A stretch of DNA of 60,628 nt. Source: Bradyrhizobium yuanmingense (lineage in GTDB: Bacteria; Pseudomonadota; Alphaproteobacteria; Rhizobiales; Xanthobacteraceae). The position numbers and the translations under genes are program-made. Positions within the stretch are counted from its first letter, which is position 1. Each line of letters starts with the position of its first letter. Under the pieces are notes generated by a model. It made no database searches, was not told the DNA's origin, and saw only the letters and a program-made list of their open reading frames with translations. Positions 15,571-24,521 of this stretch are shown here, one piece after another. The stretch is taken from the NCBI RefSeq assembly GCF_029167105.1, contig NZ_JARFML010000044.1:1-60628 (forward strand). Reading direction: 5' to 3'.

Positions 15571-16383
15571 ATGACCAACCTCACCCCCACCGGCTTCCTC
15601 GACATCGGCGGTGCCAGCCTCGAATACAGATGGCTCGCGCCGCTAGTCCCCGACGCTCCCACCATCGTGATGCTGCATGAGGGCCTCGGCTCTGTCGGCC
15701 TCTGGGGCGATTTCCCCGAGAAGCTGCAGCACGCCACGGGCGCTGGCATCTTCGCCTATTCGCGCGCAGGCTACGGCCAGTCCAGCCCGGTCGCACTGCC
15801 GCGGCCGCTCGACTACATGCATCGCGAGGCGCTGGACGTGTTGCCCAAGTTGCTCGATGCGATCGGCTTCAAGCGCGGCCTCCTGCTCGGCCATTCCGAC
15901 GGGGCCTCGATCGCGACCATCTATGCCGGGGCGCATCAGGATCATCGCCTCAACGGCCTCGTGCTGATCGCGCCGCATTTCATCGTCGAGGACATCTCGA
16001 TCAAATCCATCGCCGCGATCAAGACGACATTCGAGACCACGGACCTCAAGACAAAGCTGGCGCGCTGGCACAAGGACGTCGACAACGCCTTCTACGGCTG
16101 GAACGGCGCCTGGCTCGATCCGAAATTCCGCGATTGGGATATCTCGGAATACCTCGCTTACATCCGCGTGCCCGTCATGATCGTGCAGGGCGCGAATGAT
16201 CAATACGGGACATTGCGTCAGGCCGAGATCGCGCAGGAGGAATGTTACTGCCCGGTCGACCTGAAAATCATTGCCGGCGCAGGGCATTCCCCCCATCGCG
16301 AGGCCCCGGGGCCGACCCTCGAGGCCATCGTGCAGTTCGCAAAGGCCGCCTTGCGGGACGATCCGGGGCTTCAGGCTGCATGA
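15571..16383 (+). CDS. Alpha/beta hydrolase of the box cluster
   Basis: This 270-aa hydrolase has the nucleophile elbow GHSDG near residue 109-113, an oxyanion-side HEG (MLHEGLGSVGLWGDF), the acid in QGANDQYG and the histidine in GAGHSPHRE. Hydrolases of this type are regular members of box clusters. They are thought to hydrolyse a pathway ester, lactone or dead-end CoA thioester; the substrate is not settled. It lies 115 bp after bcl, with a REP element between, and upstream of boxC, whose operator begins at its 3' end. Confidence 0.85.
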   Translation: MTNLTPTGFLDIGGASLEYRWLAPLVPDAPTIVMLHEGLGSVGLWGDFPEKLQHATGAGIFAYSRAGYGQSSPVALPRPLDYMHREALDVLPKLLDAIGFKRGLLLGHSDGASIATIYAGAHQDHRLNGLVLIAPHFIVEDISIKSIAAIKTTFETTDLKTKLARWHKDVDNAFYGWNGAWLDPKFRDWDISEYLAYIRVPVMIVQGANDQYGTLRQAEIAQEECYCPVDLKIIAGAGHSPHREAPGPTLEAIVQFAKAALRDDPGLQAA

Positions 16384-16401
16384 GGCGCATGCGCGCCGAG
16401 A

Positions 16402-16467
16402 TGAAGCAAAGTGCATGTGAGACCGCGATTCGGGCTAGACTAACCTTATAAGATGCACTATTGTGCA
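16402..16467. promoter_or_regulatory. BoxR operator and promoter of boxC
   Basis: An exact TGCA-N6-TGCA lies at 16454-16467. It sits within a perfect 8+8 palindrome at 16451-16470 (arms AGATGCAC / GTGCATCT). A half-degenerate copy, TGAA-N6-TGCA, lies at 16402-16415 just after the hydrolase stop; its flanks match the site before the ABC importer. CTTATAAG (16445-16452) between them is a -10 candidate. The exact site ends 46 bp before the boxC ATG. BoxR is known to repress through this motif until benzoyl-CoA is present. Confidence 0.75.
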
Positions 16468-16512
16468 TCTAACGCTACAGCCAAAACGCATAATCAAGCT
16501 CAGGGATGACCC

Positions 16513-18201
16513 ATGGCCGGGGAAGATCGGCGCCTCGCAGGCGGCGCGACATTCATCGATTTCCAGACCGAACCGTCCCGCTACAAGCATTGGAAGCTCG
16601 CGGTCGAGGGCGACGTCGCGACGCTGACCATGGACGTCGACGAGAATGGCGGCCTGTTCGAGGGCTACCAGCTCAAGCTCAATTCCTACGATCTTGGCGT
16701 CGACATCGAGCTCGCTGACGCGATCCAGCGGCTGCGCTTCGAGCATCCGCAAGTGAAGGTCGTGGTGCTGCGCTCGGCCAAGAACCGCGTGTTCTGCGCT
16801 GGCGCCAACATCCGCATGCTTGCGGGCTCAACCCACGCCCACAAGGTGAACTTCTGCAAATTCACCAACGAGACCCGCAACGGCATGGAAGATTCGTCGG
16901 AGAATTCCGGCCAGCGCTTCATCACCGTCGTGAACGGCTCCGCCGCCGGCGGCGGCTATGAGCTGGCGCTCGCGACCGATCACATCATCCTCGCCGACGA
17001 CGGCTCGTCGGCCGTGGCGCTGCCCGAAGTGCCGCTGCTCGCGGTGCTGCCGGGCACCGGCGGTCTTACGCGGGTGGTCGACAAGCGCAAGGTGCGGCGC
17101 GACCACGCCGATGTCTTCTGCACCATCGAAGAGGGCGTGAAGGGCAAGCGCGCCGTGCAATGGCGCCTCGTCGACGAGATCGCGCCGAACTCCAAGTTGG
17201 AAGCCAAGATCGCCGAGCGGGCCAAGGAGTTCGCGGCTGCTTCCAAGCGCAAGGGCAGCGGCAAGGGCATCGCGCTGACGCCGCTCAGGCGCCTGATCGA
17301 CGAAAACAGCATCCGCTACGGCTTCGTCACCGTCGACATCGATCGCACCGCCCGCATCGCCACCATCTCGATCAAGGCGCCGGAGACAGCGCCGCCCGCC
17401 GACGTCGACGGCATGATGGCGCAAGGCGTCTCGTTCTGGCCGCTGCAGGTGGCGCGCGAGCTCGACGACGCCATCCTGCACTTGCGCATCAACGAGCTCG
17501 AGATTGCGATGCTGGTGTTCAAGAGCCATGGCGACCGCGCCCATGTGCTCGCCTGCGATGCGTTCCTCGAAGCCAACAAGGCGCACTGGCTGGTCAACGA
17601 GATCAGGCATTACTGGAAGCGCGTGCTCAAGCGCGTCGACGTCACCTCGCGCACGCTGGTGACGCTGGTCGAGCCCGGCTCCTGCTTTGCCGGCACGCTG
17701 GCCGAGCTCGTCTTTGCCGCCGACCGCTCCTACATGCTGATCGGCACCCGCCAGGGCGACAATCGTCCGCCGCCGTCGATCGAACTGTCCGCCATGAATT
17801 TCGGCCCCTATCCGATGAGCCACGGCCTGACGCGGCTGGAATCGCGCTTCCAGGCCGACCCGTCCGATCTGGAGCGCGCGGAAGCGACGCTCGGGACCAG
17901 CCTCGACGCCGAGCAGGCGGAAGAGCTCGGCCTCGTCACCTTCGCGCTCGACGACATCGACTGGGACGACGAGGTCCGCGTGTTCCTCGAGGAGCGCGCC
18001 AGCTTCTCGCCCGACAGCCTCACCGGCATGGAAGCGAGCCTGCGCTTCGTCGGCCCCGAGACGATGGAATCGAAGATCTTCGCGCGCCTCACGGCGTGGC
18101 AGAACTGGATATTCCAGCGCCCGAACGCCGTCGGAGAAGAGGGCGCGCTGCGCCGCTACGGCAGCGGCCAGAAACCGAAATTCGATATGACACGGGTCTG
18201 A
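16513..18201 (+). CDS. boxC: Benzoyl-CoA-dihydrodiol lyase BoxC (2,3-epoxybenzoyl-CoA dihydrolase)
   Basis: This 562-aa ring-cleaving enzyme of the aerobic benzoyl-CoA pathway hydrolyses 2,3-epoxybenzoyl-CoA to 3,4-dehydroadipyl-CoA semialdehyde and formate. It is an enlarged crotonase: the first half has the oxyanion-hole elements RSAKNRVFCAGANIRML (near 95-110) and NGSAAGGGYELALATDHIIL (near 140-160), and the second half repeats a degenerate crotonase fold. Length matches known BoxC (about 555). An AGGGATGA ribosome site precedes the ATG. It is directly controlled by the BoxR operator upstream. Confidence 0.95.
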   Translation: MAGEDRRLAGGATFIDFQTEPSRYKHWKLAVEGDVATLTMDVDENGGLFEGYQLKLNSYDLGVDIELADAIQRLRFEHPQVKVVVLRSAKNRVFCAGANIRMLAGSTHAHKVNFCKFTNETRNGMEDSSENSGQRFITVVNGSAAGGGYELALATDHIILADDGSSAVALPEVPLLAVLPGTGGLTRVVDKRKVRRDHADVFCTIEEGVKGKRAVQWRLVDEIAPNSKLEAKIAERAKEFAAASKRKGSGKGIALTPLRRLIDENSIRYGFVTVDIDRTARIATISIKAPETAPPADVDGMMAQGVSFWPLQVARELDDAILHLRINELEIAMLVFKSHGDRAHVLACDAFLEANKAHWLVNEIRHYWKRVLKRVDVTSRTLVTLVEPGSCFAGTLAELVFAADRSYMLIGTRQGDNRPPPSIELSAMNFGPYPMSHGLTRLESRFQADPSDLERAEATLGTSLDAEQAEELGLVTFALDDIDWDDEVRVFLEERASFSPDSLTGMEASLRFVGPETMESKIFARLTAWQNWIFQRPNAVGEEGALRRYGSGQKPKFDMTRV

Positions 18202-18211
18202 CATTCACCGC

Positions 18212-18317
18212 GTCATGGCCGGGCAGAAGCGCGTCTTCGCACAAATGTCCCGGCCATCCACGTCCTTGGCTCGAGGAAGCAAGAACGTGGATGCCCGGCA
18301 CAAGGCCGGGCATGACG
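18212..18317. repeat. REP-like inverted repeat between boxC and boxB
   Basis: A second copy of the element found after bcl. The left part begins GTCATGGCCGGG near 18212 and continues through CCGGCCATCCACG; the right part runs from ACGTGGATGCCCGG (about 18285) to GCCGGGCATGAC (ending 18317). It separates boxC and boxB by 141 bp. Confidence 0.72.
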
Positions 18318-18342
18318 GAAAGAGATCGCAAGGAGCACGGCC

Positions 18343-19794
18343 ATGAACATGAACATCATGAACGTCGACTACTCGACCAAGATTCCCAACAACGTCAACC
18401 TCGCCGAAGACCGCCAGGTGCTCAAGGCGCTGGAGGGCTGGCATCCCGGCTACATGGACTGGTGGAGCGACATGGGCCCCGAAGGCTTCCAGGAATCGCT
18501 GGTCTATTTGCGGACCGCTTATTCCGTCGATCCGCGCGGCTGGGCCAAGTTCGACTACGTCCGCATGCCCGAATATCGCTGGGGCATTCTGCTTGCGCCG
18601 CAGGAGGAGAATCGTGTCGTGCCGTTCGGCGAGCATTATGGCGAGCCGGCCTGGCAGGAAGTCCCGGGCGAGCATCGCGCCATGCTGCGCCGCCTGATCG
18701 TGATCCAGGGCGACACCGAGCCTGCTTCGGTCGAGCAGCAGCGCCATCTCGGCAAGACCGCGCCATCGCTCTACGACATGCGCAATCTGTTCCAGGTCAA
18801 TGTCGAGGAAGGCCGTCACCTCTGGGCCATGGTCTATCTGCTGCAAAAGTATTTCGGCCGCGACGGCCGTGAGGAGGCCGACGATCTCTTGCGCCGCCGC
18901 TCCGGCGATGCCGACGCGCCGCGCATGCTGGGCGCGTTCAACGAGGCGACGCCGGACTGGCTGTCCTTCTTCATGTTCACCTATTTCACCGACCGCGACG
19001 GCAAGATGCAGCTGCACTCGCTCGCGCAGTCCGGCTTCGATCCCTTGTCGCGCACCTGCCGCTTCATGCTGACGGAGGAAGCGCACCACATGTTCGTCGG
19101 CGAGACCGGCATCACCCGCGTCGTGCAGCGCACCTGCGATGCGATGCGCGCGGCCGGCATCACCGATCCGACCGACATCGCAAAAGTCCGCGCGCTCGGC
19201 GTGATCGATCTTCCGACCATCCAGAAGAAGCTGAACCTGCACTACACGCTCTCGCTCGACCTGTTCGGCTCGGAAGTCTCGACCAACGCCGCCAACGCGT
19301 TCAACGCCGGCATCAAGGGCCGCTATCACGAGACCCAGATCGACGACGATCACCAGCTCAAGAACTCCACCTATCCGGTGCTCAAGCTGATCAACGGCGA
19401 GGTCAAGCTGGTGGACGAGCCGGCGCTGACCGCGCTCAACATGCGCCTGCGCGACGATTACAGCCAGGATTGCGTCAAGGGCATGCTGCGCTGGAACAAG
19501 GTGATCTCGACCGCGGGCTACGACTTCAAGCTGACGCTGCCCAACGTCGCCTTCCACCGCCACATCGGCGAGTTCAAGGACGTGCACGCGACGCCCGACG
19601 GCATCCTGATCGACGATGCCACCTGGGCCAAGCGCAAGGACGAATGGCTGCCGTCGGCGAGCGACGGCGACTTCATCACCTCGCTGATGCAGCCTGTCAC
19701 CGAGATCGGCCAGTTCGCCTCCTGGATCTCGCCGCCCAAGGTCGGCATCGACAACAAGCCCGGCGATTTCGAGTACGTGAAGATCGAGTCGTAA
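18343..19794 (+). CDS. boxB: Benzoyl-CoA 2,3-epoxidase, oxygenase subunit BoxB
   Basis: This 483-aa class I di-iron enzyme uses O2 to form 2,3-epoxybenzoyl-CoA. The iron ligands are visible as EEGRH at 155-159 and EEAHH at 245-249, the two E-x-x-H motifs of the four-helix bundle. Length fits the family (about 475). AAGGAGCACGGCC precedes the ATG; a second ATG lies two codons on. BoxB needs electrons from the NADPH-dependent reductase BoxA, which is not encoded nearby. The following terminator may end the operon. Confidence 0.95.
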   Translation: MNMNIMNVDYSTKIPNNVNLAEDRQVLKALEGWHPGYMDWWSDMGPEGFQESLVYLRTAYSVDPRGWAKFDYVRMPEYRWGILLAPQEENRVVPFGEHYGEPAWQEVPGEHRAMLRRLIVIQGDTEPASVEQQRHLGKTAPSLYDMRNLFQVNVEEGRHLWAMVYLLQKYFGRDGREEADDLLRRRSGDADAPRMLGAFNEATPDWLSFFMFTYFTDRDGKMQLHSLAQSGFDPLSRTCRFMLTEEAHHMFVGETGITRVVQRTCDAMRAAGITDPTDIAKVRALGVIDLPTIQKKLNLHYTLSLDLFGSEVSTNAANAFNAGIKGRYHETQIDDDHQLKNSTYPVLKLINGEVKLVDEPALTALNMRLRDDYSQDCVKGMLRWNKVISTAGYDFKLTLPNVAFHRHIGEFKDVHATPDGILIDDATWAKRKDEWLPSASDGDFITSLMQPVTEIGQFASWISPPKVGIDNKPGDFEYVKIES

Positions 19795-19866
19795 GCCGTA
19801 TGGCGGCCTGAAGACGATCGCCGGCTAGGCCGTCTCCGGCCGGCCGATCATCAAACCATCAAAAGA

Positions 19867-19892
19867 AAAGCCCCGTGCAGTGCCGGGGCTTT
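19867..19892 (-). terminator. Intrinsic terminator of the porin gene
   Basis: A 9-bp stem (AAAGCCCCG / CGGGGCTTT) with an 8-nt loop. Read on the minus strand it is followed by TTTTCTTTT, a good U-tract, and lies just after the porin-family stop. In the plus direction a weaker TTTGTT follows, so it may also help to terminate the boxB message. Confidence 0.85.
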
Positions 19893-19916
19893 GTTATCCG
19901 AGAGGGCGTCTGTCGA

Positions 19917-20678
19917 TCAGTAGCGGGCGACGACCGGGCCGCCGAAGCGATAGTTGATGCGGGCGGTGACCACATCGACATCTTGACGGATGGTGTCGCT
20001 GCGCGAGGGCCCTGCAAACGGCGGCACAAAGTTGAAGCTGATGTCGCGCTTGCCCATGAACAGATGGTTGTATTCGATCGCGAGCGACCAGTTCGGGGCG
20101 AAGCCATATTCGATGCCGGTCCCAACGGCCCCGCCCCAGCGGGTCTCGCTCGCACGATCGAACACGGCGCCGGTCGGGATGTCGATACCCTCGTACTTGT
20201 CGTGGGCGACAGCGGCGCCGCCCTTCACGTACCAAAGGACATTGTTCCAGGCGTAGCCGACCTGACCGGTGAACAGGCCGAAGGCGTCAACCTTGCTGCG
20301 GTTGATCTGGCCAAAGGGGGCGGGAAATAGCAGGCTCTCATTGGACCCGGTGAAATTGGCCCAGTTACCTTGCGCCTCGAGCCCGAACACCCAATTGGTC
20401 GCCTGCCAACGATAGCCGATCTGGCCCCCGACCGTGCCGCCGGTCGCATCGTGGCATCCTTCGGTGGTCACCGGCCTGGGACCGCCGAGCACGGAGAAGT
20501 TGTCCCAGCACTTGCGAGCCCAGCCGCCGCCGGCGTTGGCGCCGATGTAGAAGCCGGTCCAGTCGTAGACGGCAGTGACCGGGACCGGCGCCTTGGTGTA
20601 GGGCCGGGCTGCCAGATCCGCCGCAACAGCCGATCCAGTGAGTGCCGCCGAAACGGCGAGCGTGGCGATAACCTTCAT
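19917..20678 (-). CDS. Outer-membrane beta-barrel protein (Omp25/Omp31 type)
   Basis: This 253-aa protein begins MKVIATLAVSAALTGSAVAA, a signal peptide cleaved after AVAA. The family hallmark YDWTGFYIGANAGGGWA follows at about 45, and the barrel ends with an aromatic strand (NYRFGGPVVARY). The family is abundant in rhizobial outer membranes, with structural or porin-like roles. A longer open frame upstream of the ATG is not supported because the signal peptide fixes the start. A terminator follows directly. Confidence 0.88.
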   Translation of the reverse strand: MKVIATLAVSAALTGSAVAADLAARPYTKAPVPVTAVYDWTGFYIGANAGGGWARKCWDNFSVLGGPRPVTTEGCHDATGGTVGGQIGYRWQATNWVFGLEAQGNWANFTGSNESLLFPAPFGQINRSKVDAFGLFTGQVGYAWNNVLWYVKGGAAVAHDKYEGIDIPTGAVFDRASETRWGGAVGTGIEYGFAPNWSLAIEYNHLFMGKRDISFNFVPPFAGPSRSDTIRQDVDVVTARINYRFGGPVVARY

Positions 20679-20993
20679 CGTATTGGCAACCCAGTCGTAA
20701 ATTAGGTTCGCAGAATACTTGGTCCCGGTCGGATTGCTGTCACCGGAACGACACAGCGAGTCCAAAAGGGGGTGCTGCGCCCGATGAGAGCAGCCCTCCG
20801 TCGTGGTTGCTCTTCGCAATCGGCTTTTGCCGACGCCGTGTTTTGCCCGACGTGTCAACATCATCGCGGCTGCAAGGGTCATTTCCGCGCGGTCAGAAAA
20901 CCCCTTGTCGATCAACGGGCCTCCTACTTTGCATGGGGTTGTTTTCGACGTCTTGGTTTTGAGCCCTACTGCGTGTGATGGGAGATCGCCGGA
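20679..20993. other. Gene-free stretch upstream of the porin gene
   Basis: About 315 bp between the porin start and the stop of the SDR gene, both on the minus strand. Short plus-strand frames here have poor composition. It presumably contains the porin promoter; I see no repeat or RNA gene. Confidence 0.5.
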
Positions 20994-21806
20994 TCAATCG
21001 CTGTCCCAGCCGCTGCCCTTGATCCCGGGGTTCGCATAGACGATGCCGCCATCCACCGCGATGGTCGCCCCGACCACGTAGTCGCCCGCGCGGGAGGCGA
21101 GGTAGATCGCAGCGCCCGCCATGTCCTCGTCGGTGCCGATGCGGCCCACGGGGACGCGCGTTGCGACCTCGTCGGCGTGGTCGCGCGCGGCGCGGTTCAT
21201 GTCCGATGCGAACGGGCCCGGCGCGATCGCGGTGACCACGATGTGGTCCGGGATCAGCTTCACCGCCATGCGCCGCGTCAGATGGATCAGCCCGGCCTTG
21301 CTCGCGGCATAGGAATAGGTCTCGCCGGGATTGACGAAGATGCCGTCGATCGAGGCGATGTTGATCACCTTCGCCGGCCGTTCCGCGCTTGCCGACGCGC
21401 GCAGCGTCGGCGCCAGTGCCTTGGTCAGGAAGAACGGCGCCTTCACGTTCAGGTTCATCACCTTGTCCCAGCCGCTCTCCGGGAATTCGTCGAACTCCGC
21501 GCCCCAGGCCGCGCCCGCATTGTTGACGAGGATGTCGAGCCGGGACTCGCGTTTGCCGTATTCACTCGCCAGCAGCTCGCAGCCCGCAACCGTGGAGATG
21601 TCGATCGGCAGCGCGATGCACTCGCCGTCATATTGTGCGCTGAGCTCTTTCGCGGTGGCCTCGCACGGTCCGGCCTTGCGCGCGGTGATGTAGACCTTCG
21701 CCGCGCCGGCACTGAGAAATCCCGCCGCGATCATCTTGCCGATGCCGCGCGAGCCGCCGGTCACCAGCGCGATGCGGCCCTTGAGCGAGAACAGATCGTT
21801 GAACAT
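20994..21806 (-). CDS. Short-chain dehydrogenase/reductase (RhlG-like)
   Basis: This 270-aa classical SDR has the cofactor motif TGGSRGIG at about 16-23, NNAG, the active-site serine in INIASIDG and Y-x-x-x-K in YSYAASKAG. It most resembles RhlG-type NADPH-dependent beta-ketoacyl reductases. A GGGAGG ribosome site 5 bp before the ATG decides the start against a frame extending far upstream. It follows the deacetylase gene on the same strand by 95 bp. Substrate unknown. Confidence 0.85.
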   Translation of the reverse strand: MFNDLFSLKGRIALVTGGSRGIGKMIAAGFLSAGAAKVYITARKAGPCEATAKELSAQYDGECIALPIDISTVAGCELLASEYGKRESRLDILVNNAGAAWGAEFDEFPESGWDKVMNLNVKAPFFLTKALAPTLRASASAERPAKVINIASIDGIFVNPGETYSYAASKAGLIHLTRRMAVKLIPDHIVVTAIAPGPFASDMNRAARDHADEVATRVPVGRIGTDEDMAGAAIYLASRAGDYVVGATIAVDGGIVYANPGIKGSGWDSD

Positions 21807-21901
21807 GCGTTCCTCCCTTTGTTGCCGCCGGTTGTGGGCGGAGCAGGGAGGGGAGTCAAGGAAGCTACGCTTGTCCTCGACGAAGGCGGAGAATGCAGCC
21901 G

Positions 21902-22960
21902 CTAAGCCGCCGCGATGCGGCGGAAGCCGTTCCACATCGCGGTCGCGGCGCCCGAGGTCAGCACCGGCAGGATCCGCGCGTCCTGATAATTGCCGTTGAG
22001 CGAGACGCGGGGCAGCGCGGTCATGTGGCCGGCGTTCTCCGCGAACAGCATGCCGGGCCGCGTCGTCACCGCGGTCTTGAAGCCGGCGGATGCGGCAAGG
22101 GCGAATTCGCGCGCGCCCGCGGCGTCGCGGTCGCCATAGGGATAGGCGAGGTGCAGCACGGGGCGCCCCAGCACCTGCTCGATCCGCGCGCGGCTTGCGG
22201 CCATCTCCTGCGCGGCGATGTCTTCCGTCTGCTTGGCGAGGTTGCAATGGCTGACGCTGTGCGCGCCGATCGTGACCAGCGGATCGGCGGCAAAGGACTT
22301 GAGCTCGGCCCAGGACAGGCAGAGGCTGCGGCACAGCGCTTCCATGTCGACGCCGTAAGTCCTGCACAGCGCCCCGATCTCGCGCGCAAGATCGTGCTCG
22401 CCCGGCAGCGCGCGCAGCCAGTCGTGCAGGCGGTCGAATGCCGCCTGCTTCGCGGCGACCGTGGTCGCATCGAGCCGCAGCGCGGAATTGCCGATCTGAA
22501 TGTCGATCTGCTCGGCCTTGGCGATCACGGCCTCCAGCGCCGTCCACCACAATCGCCCGGTGCCGTCGGCAAAATCGCTCGCGACATAGACCGCCAGCGG
22601 CGCGTCAAATTCGCGCAGCACCGGCAGCGCGTAATCCAGATTGTCGCGGTAACCGTCGTCGAGGGTGAAGGCGGCGAAGCGACGGTCGAACCGGCCCTGC
22701 ACCAGCCGCTCATGCAGCTCGTCCATGCTGACGATGTCGATGTCGCGCGAGCGCAAATGGCACAGCGTGGCGCGCAGGAAGTCGGGGGTGACCTCGAGAT
22801 GCCGGTTCGGCTGGAACGCGGCTTCGCGCGCTGGCCGCACATGGTGCAGCATGAAAATGGCGCCGACGCCCGACAAGAGCGGGCGCAACAGGTGGTGCGC
22901 CCCGCTGAGATAGAGTGCTCCCAGCCCGGCGCGGATGACGTTGTTACGCAGTTGTTTCAT
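21902..22960 (-). CDS. Polysaccharide deacetylase-family (NodB homology) protein
   Basis: This 352-aa protein carries the NodB homology domain: AAFTLDDGYRDN (the catalytic Asp and metal-binding Asp) near 98, HSVSHCNL (metal histidines) near 235, and AYPYGDRD near 275. Its hydrophobic N-terminus (VIRAGLGALYLSG) suggests membrane association. It would remove acyl groups from a cell-surface glycan. It is divergent from the BON/OmpA gene, 164 bp apart, fitting an envelope locus. Confidence 0.85.
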   Translation of the reverse strand: MKQLRNNVIRAGLGALYLSGAHHLLRPLLSGVGAIFMLHHVRPAREAAFQPNRHLEVTPDFLRATLCHLRSRDIDIVSMDELHERLVQGRFDRRFAAFTLDDGYRDNLDYALPVLREFDAPLAVYVASDFADGTGRLWWTALEAVIAKAEQIDIQIGNSALRLDATTVAAKQAAFDRLHDWLRALPGEHDLAREIGALCRTYGVDMEALCRSLCLSWAELKSFAADPLVTIGAHSVSHCNLAKQTEDIAAQEMAASRARIEQVLGRPVLHLAYPYGDRDAAGAREFALAASAGFKTAVTTRPGMLFAENAGHMTALPRVSLNGNYQDARILPVLTSGAATAMWNGFRRIAAA

Positions 22961-23124
22961 GACCGGGTGGGGGACTTTGGCATTCCGGCCTCAACTTACG
23001 GAAGAACCCTTGAAGAAAAAGTTATTCCAATTGTCCCGCCCGGGCCTTGGGACCAGGGCCATTTCCGGTTTGACAGCCTGCCAAGGGTTTGTTTTGTCTC
23101 CGTTTCCAGAGGTCGGGTCGTCGA

Positions 23125-24519
23125 ATGCAGAAGCTTTTCTCGTGGGCCAGCAAATGGTGGCCGGGGTTGATCCCCCTTGCCGTCATGTGGGGATTTGCGG
23201 CCTGGAATAATACCTTACCGGTGGAGGCCGATCTGTCGGCCCGCAGCTCTGCTGCGCTCAAGGACACCGTTCTGGACAAGACCCGGATCGCGGTCGACGG
23301 CCGCGACGTCAGCCTGGCCGCGGACGCCTTCTCCGAGGAGGGGCGCCGCGACGCCGTGATGGCGGTCGAAACTGTGCCCGGCGTGCGGCTGGTCGACGAC
23401 CGGACCCGCCTCGTTCCCGAGGCCAAGCCCTTCGTCTGGAATGCCGAGCGCGACGTGGTGCGGGTGACGCTGTCGGGCTCCGCGCCGCTGCCATCGATGA
23501 GGGCCCGGCTGACCGAGGCGGCCCGCAAGGAAGTCGGCGGCGTCGAGGTCGCCGACCAGATGGGGCTGGCGCGCGGCGCGCCGCCTCGGTTCGAAGCCGC
23601 CGCGATGCTGCTGCTGGATCAGATCGGCAAGCTGAAGGACGGCAAGATCACGATCACCGACACCAAGGTCAATCTGTCGGGCATGGCGCGCGAGCTCGGC
23701 GGCCGTGAGGCGATCGCGGCTGCGCTGAAGAACCTGCCCGAAGGTTTTTCGATTGCGGCCAACGAGATCAAGGCGCCGCCCTACATCTTCCAGGCCTACA
23801 AGGATCCGGTGGCTGCGACGGTGACGCTGACCGGCTATGTTCCGGACAGCAACGTCCACGCCGCGATCGGCACCAGCGCCTCGCGAAAGTTCTTCACCGA
23901 AAAGGTCGTCGACAATCTCAAGGCCAGCATCGGCGCACCCGGCTCCTTCAGCACGGCTGTTATCGCCGCGCTCGGCGCGCTGTCGCGGCTGTCGACCGGC
24001 ACGCTGGTCGTCTCCGACCGCGAGGTGAAGCTGTCGGGCGATGCGCTCTACGAGGGCGCCGCCAACGAGATCCGCGCAGGCCTCGGCAAGGACTTCCCGA
24101 AGAACTGGCAGTACAAGCCGGAGATCACGGTGAAGCCCGCCGCAGGCCCGGTGGACGGCACCGTGTGCCAGCAATTGTTCTCGGAGCTTCTGACCAAGGG
24201 CAAGATCCGCTTCGCGAACAGGCGCGCGGACATCGATCCTGACTCGGCCGGCATTCTCGATCGCCTCATCGAGACCGCGCTGCGGTGCCCCACCACCAAT
24301 ATCGAGGTCGTCGGACATACCGACGCCGATGGCGAGGATGCCTTCAACCAGGCCCTTTCGGAAAAGCGTGCGCAGGCGGTGATCGACTATCTGGTCAAGG
24401 CGGGCCTTTCTGCCAGCCGCTTCACCGCGGTCGGCCATGGCAGCACGCAGCCCGTCGCCGGTAACGACACCGATGAAGGCAAGGCGCAGAACCGCCGCAT
24501 CGAATTTCTGGTGAGGTGA
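23125..24519 (+). CDS. BON and OmpA-domain envelope protein
   Basis: This 464-aa protein starts MQKLFSWASKWWPGLIPLAV, an uncleaved membrane anchor. Repeated BON-like modules follow (DGRDVSLAADAFSEEGRRDA; DTKVNLSGMAREL; REVKLSGDALYEGAA). The C-terminal OmpA peptidoglycan-binding domain (from about 350) has GHTDADGEDAFNQALSEKRA and NRRIEFLV. The plan is that of Mycobacterium OmpATb/ArfA. It probably links the inner membrane to peptidoglycan. A small membrane protein follows directly and is probably its partner. Confidence 0.85.
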   Translation: MQKLFSWASKWWPGLIPLAVMWGFAAWNNTLPVEADLSARSSAALKDTVLDKTRIAVDGRDVSLAADAFSEEGRRDAVMAVETVPGVRLVDDRTRLVPEAKPFVWNAERDVVRVTLSGSAPLPSMRARLTEAARKEVGGVEVADQMGLARGAPPRFEAAAMLLLDQIGKLKDGKITITDTKVNLSGMARELGGREAIAAALKNLPEGFSIAANEIKAPPYIFQAYKDPVAATVTLTGYVPDSNVHAAIGTSASRKFFTEKVVDNLKASIGAPGSFSTAVIAALGALSRLSTGTLVVSDREVKLSGDALYEGAANEIRAGLGKDFPKNWQYKPEITVKPAAGPVDGTVCQQLFSELLTKGKIRFANRRADIDPDSAGILDRLIETALRCPTTNIEVVGHTDADGEDAFNQALSEKRAQAVIDYLVKAGLSASRFTAVGHGSTQPVAGNDTDEGKAQNRRIEFLVR

Positions 24520-24521
24520 CG

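Noticed and set aside
20994..22550. 518-aa fused protein on the minus strand
   Set aside because: The N-terminal part is an Arg/Ala-rich shadow of the deacetylase gene; the SDR starts at 21806 behind a strong ribosome site.
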